A stretch of DNA of 64,000 bases, from the NCBI GenBank assembly GCA_905181835.1, contig CAJIZF010000001.1, forward strand, positions 62,001 to 126,000, written 5' to 3'. Under the pieces are notes generated by a model that saw only the letters and a list, made by a program, of their open reading frames with translations, was not told the DNA's origin and ran no database searches. The stretch comes from an uncultured Flavobacteriaceae bacterium. GTDB lineage: Bacteria; Bacteroidota; Bacteroidia; Flavobacteriales; Flavobacteriaceae. A program made the translations under genes and the position numbers. Positions 60,201 to 64,000 of this stretch are shown here, piece by piece; positions within the stretch are counted from its first letter, which is position 1, and each line of letters opens with the position of its first letter.

Positions 60201-61524
60201 AGTTACGATGGTAAAAAAAGTGCAATTTAACTATCAAGAAAATAATGGAATATTTTTACCGGGATATACGCCTACTGTTGGTCTTGCAGGTACATTTAAA
60301 CCAACTGCAGGCTTCACTTTTGGAAGTCAAGCCGAGATCAGGGATTTAGCAGCTAGAAATGGATGGTTAACATTATACCCTGAATTTAACGAGCAGTATA
60401 CCGAAGTAGAGTCTACTCAATTAGATTTTCAAGCAAATCTTATTCCTGTTCAAGGTTTAAAAATTGATTTAACAGCTAGCAGAATTTATTCAGAAAATTA
60501 TGCAGAAAATTATATAGTAGAAAACGATTTATATCGTTCATTGACTCCCAATGTTTTTGGTAACTTCAATATTTCTACCATCTTGATTAAGACTGCTTTT
60601 TCAGCTAGTGACGAAACTACCTCTAAACCATTTGAAGATTTTAGAAGCAATCGTTTAACAATAGCTAAAAGATTAGCTGAAAAGTATTATGGTACTACTA
60701 CATATCCAGTAGACCCTGAAACCGGGTATCCAGTTGGTTTTGGAAAAACTAGCCAAGATGTTTTATTGCCAGCCTTCTTATCAGCTTACAAAGGGAGTAG
60801 TCCTGAGAAAGAAAGTACAAGTATTTTTAGAGATATTCCAATCCCAAATTGGGATTTAAAATATACAGGCTTGATGAAATTTCCTTGGTTTAAAAAGTAC
60901 TTTAAACGTTTTTCATTGCAACACGGTTATCGATCAGGCTATACAGTCAATCAATTTAGAACCAATTTAGATTTTGATATCAATAATCCTCAGGATACTG
61001 ATCAGTCAGGAAATTTTAAAAGTAAAACACTTTTAACCAACGTTAATTTAGTAGAACAATTTTCCCCACTAATTAGAATTGATTTTGAAATGAAAAATTC
61101 AATAAATATTTTATTTGAACTAAAAAAAGACAGAGCATTGTCATTAAGTTTTGCAAATAATTTGTTGACAGAAATTCAAGGGAATGAAATAGTAATTGGA
61201 GCGGGATACCGGATAAAAGATTTAAGGATTGGCACAAATTTTGGCGGAAAGAAACAAATACTTAAAAGTGATTTAAACTTTAAGTTAGATTTATCAAGAA
61301 GAGATAATAAAACAATTATTAGATATCTTGATATTGCAAATAATCAAACAACAGCTGGTCAAACAATTTATGGAGCGCAATTAACCGTTGATTATGCGTT
61401 GAGTAAAAATTTAACAGCACTGTTTTATTATGATCATTCTTTTTCGGAATATGCAATTTCAACAGCTTTTCCACAAACTACGATAAGAGGAGGGTTTACC
61501 TTGCGATATAACTTTGGAAATTAA
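54265..61524 (+). CDS. sprA: Type IX secretion outer-membrane translocon SprA (Sov)
   Basis: SprA is the very large 36-strand beta barrel through which T9SS exports proteins, including gliding adhesins and secreted enzymes. The 2419-residue length matches the F. johnsoniae protein (about 2400). A TTG start at 54265 gives a basic and hydrophobic signal peptide (MGVKKYNFKNSFFKQMLVL up to ATSYSQ). Repeated outer-membrane type strand patterns run throughout, with family motifs such as GNVSMPLNSSLIQGAQSLFG near residue 235 and YVDDFEAAQTNFDISSPLTW near 863, and a C-terminal strand ending LRYNFGN. A Lys, Ser, Asp, Gly and Asn-rich insertion lies near residues 1900-1970. It would export any intact protein with a T9SS sorting domain, such as the HYR protease. 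Confidence 0.97.
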   Translation: MGVKKYNFKNSFFKQMLVLSVLLGFFATSYSQDSTSTGSTMGRMDLPTPTSIQDLYTYDPITEMYIYSQMVGDFSISYPLILTTEEYRDLILNQQMKSYFKDKIDAADGRKEGSEELQKNLLPAFYVNSSFFESIFGGNTIEIIPQGSVEIDLGMLYTKQDNPSFSPRNRSNLSFDFDQRISLSLLGKIGERLQITANYDTQSTFDFQNQIKLEYTPIEDDIIRKIEVGNVSMPLNSSLIQGAQSLFGVKGEVQFGKTTITGVFSEQKSETRTVVAEGGATITDFDIFALDYDENRHFFLSHYFRDNYDRVLAQYPFINTNIQITRTEVWVTNRTNATDNVRNIVALQDIGESNPENIGLPFPPGGFINAPTRAYPDNDNNDFNPLGIEGDDSSILNPAIRDIATVQSGFSGLQTRDGLDYVTLENARKLNTGEYKLDTQLGYISLNQRLNNDEVLAVAFQFTVNGTVYQVGEFSSDGVDASGGTIPGDEDDEPIEGISQNLVVKLLKSNITNVEEPIWDIMMKNIYPLGAFQLERDGFNLNILYTDPSPQNFITAAEGSIEYPALDLPSDVDNTPLLKVFNLDRLNFNGDPQQGGDGFFDFSPGITVDTQNGRIIFTNIEPFGSHLFEKLGNTSNASEDYNNPLTYNANQNKFVFKKLYESTKTIAEQEESDKNKFQLKGTYKSTGADGIPIGAFNIPQGSVTVTAGGRVLVEGVDYTVNYQLGRVQILDSSLLNSNTPISVSTENNTLFGQQTKRFTGLNVEHIFNEKFQMGATFLNLNERPLTQKSSFSSEPINNSIFGLNANYSTEVPFLTRLVNKLPNIDTDVESVFSLRGEFAYLLPGAPKVSNLNGKTTAYVDDFEAAQTNFDISSPLTWFLSSAPIGFGGEQGNGNLASNYRRAKLSWYNIDPIFYSSQRPDGITVDDISSPFTRRIFRNEIFPNQDIIQGQTQALFSLDLAFSPAERGQYNYNPAANGTNTIPNPGSNFGGIIRQLTTTDFERSNVEYIQFWLMDPFLYDETAGSDGGTITFNLGNISEDVLKDGRKQYENGLPEDGSDTNTIPTSYGKVPTNQSLLYVYDTQGQERINQDIGYDGLNDGEEAILYPEFSGLSDPAGDNYKYFLQAEGNLVQRYNQYNGTQGNSPEVLTNTDRGSTPLPDVEDINRDNTMNTVDSYFEYNIDVYPGMDATNSDYITDTKEINVTLQNNEIIPVRWVQFKVPISEPDVSVNGASDFRSIRFMRMYLSDFEEDMILRFGTLDLIRGDYRRYQVALDENAQDPTVGNTLFENFTVSIEENENRSPIPYVLPPGVYREQLNNNNNIIRQNEQSLSLRTCGLDPEDGRSVYKNFNVDMRQYKNLEMFIHTESIENEAMLSDGDMVAFVRLGNDLSQNYYEVQLPLNPTTFGSSSPEDIWPIENRLLLPFELLQQVKALALGDQNNIPNETSFYLQSELDPNFSGPENELRIGIKGNPSFGNVRTIMIGVRNNTTSEICGETWFNELRMTELDNQGGWAAIASMDVNLADFATVSASGSKSTVGFGSIEQGPNQRSLEDVQEYGLVTNFNLGQLLPQKWGIQLPFNYGRSEELITPKYDEEYQDIELQTRLDNQQDSQRRQEIQEQSEEYTKRQSINFIGVRKNKVGNSKPKVYDIENFTFSYSYNQVDHRSFEVKQSKEQSVLLGGTYNYNFQPKPVEPFKKNDSIFRSKYWKLLKDFNFNYLPTNISVGSNYNRQYTEQKFRELNLPEASIGVPTLYQRNFLFDWQYTINYNLTKSLRFNFSSTNNRTVKNYIDIFGNTDNTIGVWDGFFDIGDPNQHFQSLQLNYDIPFNKVPFLKFIRATYSYTGDFQWQKSSDLFLDIPILTEDGTTQSYNLGNSVQNAQTHRINSSLDMKTLYKYVGLIKRKKSKKIIPPGTNSKDTESGSRDDRDKSFGKSGKEDNQQNKNSKKGVANQSGDSRSGNGGTEFSTSLTTGEKSMNVLIDLVTMVKKVQFNYQENNGIFLPGYTPTVGLAGTFKPTAGFTFGSQAEIRDLAARNGWLTLYPEFNEQYTEVESTQLDFQANLIPVQGLKIDLTASRIYSENYAENYIVENDLYRSLTPNVFGNFNISTILIKTAFSASDETTSKPFEDFRSNRLTIAKRLAEKYYGTTTYPVDPETGYPVGFGKTSQDVLLPAFLSAYKGSSPEKESTSIFRDIPIPNWDLKYTGLMKFPWFKKYFKRFSLQHGYRSGYTVNQFRTNLDFDINNPQDTDQSGNFKSKTLLTNVNLVEQFSPLIRIDFEMKNSINILFELKKDRALSLSFANNLLTEIQGNEIVIGAGYRIKDLRIGTNFGGKKQILKSDLNFKLDLSRRDNKTIIRYLDIANNQTTAGQTIYGAQLTVDYALSKNLTALFYYDHSFSEYAISTAFPQTTIRGGFTLRYNFGN

Positions 61525-61542
61525 TAAAAACCTATATTATTT

Positions 61543-61926
61543 ATGATGAATACACCTTCAAATTTAAAATATACAAAAGACCATGAATGGATTAATGTTG
61601 ATGGCGACATAGCTACGGTAGGAATAACTGACTTTGCGCAAAGTGAATTAGGAGATATCGTTTATGTTGAAGTAGAGACTTTAGATGAAACTTTAAATAA
61701 AGATGAGGTTTTTGGAACAGTGGAAGCTGTAAAGACAGTCTCTGATTTATTTATTCCATTATCTGGAGAAGTAATTGAGTTCAATGAAAGTCTAGAATCA
61801 GAACCTGAAAAAGTAAATTCTGACCCATATGGCGAAGGTTGGATGATAAAAATTAAGATATCAAATCCGGAAGAAATCAATCAACTATTAGATGCAGAAT
61901 CCTATAAAGAGCTTATTGGAGAGTAA
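61543..61926 (+). CDS. gcvH: Glycine cleavage system H protein
   Basis: The H protein carries the lipoyl arm that shuttles the aminomethyl group between P, T and L proteins. The 127-residue product has [14 protein letters not shown] near the start, the lipoylation site in [10 protein letters not shown] (Lys near residue 66) and the conserved [11 protein letters not shown]. The ATG at 61546 is an alternative start. The VanZ-like gene overlaps its 3' end or starts just at it. Other gcv genes are not in the window. Confidence 0.96.
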   Translation: MMNTPSNLKYTKDHEWINVDGDIATVGITDFAQSELGDIVYVEVETLDETLNKDEVFGTVEAVKTVSDLFIPLSGEVIEFNESLESEPEKVNSDPYGEGWMIKIKISNPEEINQLLDAESYKELIGE

Positions 61927-62293
61927 ACAATTGCTTGTTGTTTGTATCCTTTATTCTGTATTTATAACTATACTTTTTTTGCTGCCTACCAAAGAGATTC
62001 CAAAACTATTTGACACTTTCATCCCGATAGATAAATTAGTTCATTTGTTTATATTTTTGGTTTTGACCTTTTTATGGCTATTGTACGTCAATAATGTTTT
62101 AAATGACACAAAACCAATAGTTTTATTATTCATTCTTGTAGCATGTTTATTTTATGGCATATTAATTGAAGTAATTCAAGAACTCTTCGTGTTGTCAAGA
62201 GGAGCAGAAGTTCTAGATGTAATAGCCGATTTACTTGGTGCTAGTTTAGGGCTGTTACTTTTTAGAAATTATAAAAACAGAATTACATCTTGA
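61892..62293 (+). CDS. VanZ-like small membrane protein
   Basis: A 133-residue protein with four hydrophobic segments and the family pattern [18 protein letters not shown] and [20 protein letters not shown], ending with GASLGLLLF. VanZ-like proteins, named from teicoplanin resistance, have no firm biochemical role in this phylum. The ATG at 61892 overlaps gcvH by 35 bases. A TTG at 61916 overlaps less and may be the true start. This gene often follows gcvH in Flavobacteriia, in my recollection. Confidence 0.8.
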   Translation: MQNPIKSLLESKQLLVVCILYSVFITILFLLPTKEIPKLFDTFIPIDKLVHLFIFLVLTFLWLLYVNNVLNDTKPIVLLFILVACLFYGILIEVIQELFVLSRGAEVLDVIADLLGASLGLLLFRNYKNRITS

Positions 62294-62349
62294 ATTTTTT
62301 TATATACTCAAGAAATTATATATTTTAGCAACCAGTTAAATACACCCTT

Positions 62350-63069
62350 ATGGAACCAAAAAAAAATCCAAAATCAGATCTAAATCGTAGGAGTATGATA
62401 TTTTTCCAATTAGGAATGGTATTAATGCTCTTTATTACATGGAGAGCCATAGAAAATAAAACCTACGAAAAGGCTGAAATAAATCAAGATATGCTTAATC
62501 TAGGTGATGATTTGGAAGAAGATATTCCTATCACAGATATGAATATACCACCACCACCACCACCACCACCACCACCAGCTCCTGAAGTTATTGAGGTGAT
62601 TGAAGACGAAGCAGATATTGAAGAAACAATAATTGAATCTGCTGAAGTGAATCAGGAAGAAGAGATTATGGAAATTGATGAAATTGAAGAGGCGGAAGAA
62701 GAAATTGCAGACGTTCCATTTGCGGTTATTGAAAATGTACCTGTTTATCCTGGATGTGAGAAAAAGAGATCCAATGCTGAAAAAAAGAAGTGTATGTCTG
62801 AAAAAGTTCAAAAATTTGTTCAGAAGAAATTCAATACAGAACTTGCAGGCGATTTAGGACTGGAAGGTAGGCAACGAATAGCTGTTCAGTTTAAAATTGA
62901 TAAAAATGGTGATGTAGTCAATGTTAGAGCACGAGCTCCTCATCCAAAATTAGAGCAAGAGGCCGTAAAGGTTGTGAAAGCTTTGCCAAAAATGGTACCT
63001 GGAAGACAACGAGGAACAGCCGTAGGTGTCCTCTATTCCTTACCTATTTTATTTCAAGTAGAGAACTAA
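62350..63069 (+). CDS. Energy transducer TonB
   Basis: TonB couples the proton gradient to outer-membrane receptors. The 239-residue protein has an N-terminal helix (SMIFFQLGMVLMLFITW, residues 15-31), a spacer with ten consecutive Pro from a CCA repeat followed by an acidic Glu/Ile-rich segment, and a C-terminal TonB domain (about 140-239: GRQRIAVQFKIDKNGDVV, then LEQEAVKVVKALPKMVPG). It is one of several TonB paralogues expected in this type of organism. Terminator follows. Confidence 0.92.
   Translation: MEPKKNPKSDLNRRSMIFFQLGMVLMLFITWRAIENKTYEKAEINQDMLNLGDDLEEDIPITDMNIPPPPPPPPPPAPEVIEVIEDEADIEETIIESAEVNQEEEIMEIDEIEEAEEEIADVPFAVIENVPVYPGCEKKRSNAEKKKCMSEKVQKFVQKKFNTELAGDLGLEGRQRIAVQFKIDKNGDVVNVRARAPHPKLEQEAVKVVKALPKMVPGRQRGTAVGVLYSLPILFQVEN
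62548..62577 (+). repeat. (CCA)10 microsatellite in tonB
   Basis: Ten perfect CCA units encode ten prolines in the periplasmic spacer of TonB. Slippage changes its length in steps of one residue without breaking the frame. Confidence 0.95.
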
Positions 63070-63139
63070 CATGAAACATTTACAATGGTTTAAAACTTAA
63101 AGTAGTCTACACTTATTAGTGCAGAGTTATTAAAAAAAT

Positions 63140-63177
63140 CACAAAAAAAAAGCCCTGGTTATCAGGGCTTTTTTTGT
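63140..63177. terminator. Bidirectional terminator between tonB and the MBL-fold gene
   Basis: AGCCCTG (63151-63157) pairs with CAGGGCT (63163-63169) around GTTAT, and the A run before and T run after extend the stem, giving a terminator that works for tonB on the plus strand and for the convergent gene on the minus strand. Confidence 0.9.
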
Positions 63178-63202
63178 GAACAACTATTCGTTTTTCTTTT
63201 CT

Positions 63203-64000
63203 TTATTCTTTTGCATTTCCTTTTAATCTTTCCATAGCTCTTTCTTCAGGACTTCTAGTATCAACAGGGCCTAATTCATAGGTTAATTCTTCATATAACG
63301 AAGTTAGGAACATTTCAGTAGTGACAGAACCATCGCCAAAACCTCGAGAGTCTAAATTATTGGTAATACTTTTCTTGGCTAAAACAGTTTCTAACGTATC
63401 ACCATTTTTAATCATAATCACTATTTGTTTGGTAATTTTAGTCATTACTTTTTGATAATTTATTAAATCTAGTGCGTTGGCTAAAGTTCCTTTTCCTGGA
63501 ACTACTACGGTATTTTTATCGACAACATCTCCGATTTTTGATATGTTCTCTAACATTGACCCAAGGGTAATTCCATTCTCATAATCTAAATGTGGGTACT
63601 TTTTGTGGGTATAAATAGCTCCTGTGAAAAGTACATTTTCATTTGGCAAATAAACTAATGAATTACCTTCATTACTAATGGACGTAATTTCAATTGTTTT
63701 TGTTTCAATATTTAGATTAAGTTGTTCCGTAAAAGAAAAGTCTGGTTTAAAAGAACCACTGAAGCCTGATTCTCCACTTACTTTTCGTTTTAGCTGACTT
63801 TTTTCAGTTACTCTTTGCGATATTAATAGGACTCCCTCTTTTTTTAAGTCTTTAACTGTCTTTAATGCTTTTAAAACATTCGAGGTTGATATTAAGTATT
63901 TTATGGAAGCTTTTTTATTTATTCTTTTTATTATATTTAAATTTCGATCCATATTGTCTTCTTCCTGAGTATCAATTAAAGTAAATTTATCTTCAACTAA
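63203..64000 (-). CDS. Metallo-beta-lactamase-fold protein without metal ligands (5' end beyond window)
   Basis: The frame is open from the right edge at 64000 to the stop at 63203, so the start lies outside the window; the ATG at 63952 is internal. The strand order of a metallo-beta-lactamase (MBL) fold is visible: LVEDKFTLIDTQ, IKYLISTSNVLKALK, GNSLVYLPNENVLFTGAIYT, and VVVPGKGTLANALDLINY. At each place where active members carry metal ligands this protein differs: no HxHxDH after STSN, no His in the SNEGN loop, Ala for Asp in FTGAI, and Lys for His in PGKG. It may be a pseudoenzyme of the hydrolase family. The C-terminal tail (residues after GFGDGSVTTEMF) is a helical extension. Function unknown. 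Confidence 0.7.
   Translation of the reverse strand, partial: LVEDKFTLIDTQEEDNMDRNLNIIKRINKKASIKYLISTSNVLKALKTVKDLKKEGVLLISQRVTEKSQLKRKVSGESGFSGSFKPDFSFTEQLNLNIETKTIEITSISNEGNSLVYLPNENVLFTGAIYTHKKYPHLDYENGITLGSMLENISKIGDVVDKNTVVVPGKGTLANALDLINYQKVMTKITKQIVIMIKNGDTLETVLAKKSITNNLDSRGFGDGSVTTEMFLTSLYEELTYELGPVDTRSPEERAMERLKGNAKE

Noticed and set aside
1-64000. Insertion sequence, prophage, integron or toxin-antitoxin modules
   Set aside because: No transposase, integrase, phage structural protein or paired small genes of these types were seen in any supported frame. The AT-rich part at 22-24 kb suggests transfer but has no mobile gene.

Overview
The window is a stretch of chromosome from a member of the Flavobacteriia (phylum Bacteroidota), and no plasmid, phage or IS signal was found. 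The evidence is AT-rich DNA by eye, many promoters of the Bacteroidota type (TTG or TTTG, about 19 bases, then TAnnTTTG), the type IX secretion translocon gene sprA, a T9SS C-terminal sorting domain, an alternative complex III (actABCDEF) followed by coxBA, a long DUF2723 membrane protein, and gene orders such as ruvA-sprA-gcvH and rimP-nusA-infB. The breadth of secreted glycoprotein-degrading functions would suit a free-living or particle-attached marine heterotroph, but that is inference.

Layout. 1-3.3 kb, minus strand: translation genes rplM-rpsI, rpsB-tsf and the start of pyrH, with hairpins that look like ribosomal-protein leader controls. 3.4-13.4 kb: a glycoprotein-degradation neighbourhood with a Tat-exported glycosylasparaginase, a GH92 alpha-mannosidase lipoprotein whose C-terminal modules are split off by a frameshift, and a very large T9SS-type metalloprotease with HYR repeats that is broken by four single-base frameshifts. 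13.5-16.4 kb: polA. 16.5-26.5 kb: a tightly packed, mostly overlapping gene cluster with a DNA-polymerase-beta-type nucleotidyltransferase, three cobalamin-binding-type radical SAM proteins, two methyltransferases, a haem-motif lipoprotein, a polysaccharide flippase-like protein and sulfotransferase genes. This is the best candidate for an undescribed pathway, probably making and exporting a modified cell-surface or small-molecule product.

26.6-32.6 kb: a metallophosphoesterase, a cysteine-less thioredoxin-fold protein, a DUF2723 glycosyltransferase-like protein, tRNA-Gln(UUG) and a tandem universal stress protein. 32.7-37.3 kb: rimP-nusA-infB behind a promoter and a perfect terminator-like hairpin placed before the first gene, a probable attenuator. 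37.3-49.2 kb: a SPOR-domain protein and then the respiratory operon. Quinol is oxidised by alternative complex III and electrons pass to the aa3-type oxidase encoded directly downstream. 49.3-63.1 kb: ruvB, queG, maeB, ruvA, sprA, gcvH, a VanZ-like gene and tonB. The right edge holds an incomplete gene for a metallo-beta-lactamase-fold protein that has lost its recognisable metal ligands.

Six single-base frameshifts fall between 5 and 18.6 kb and none was seen in the housekeeping genes. They may be real gene decay or sequence error, and raw reads would decide. Annotation is from reading motifs and family knowledge only, with no database search.
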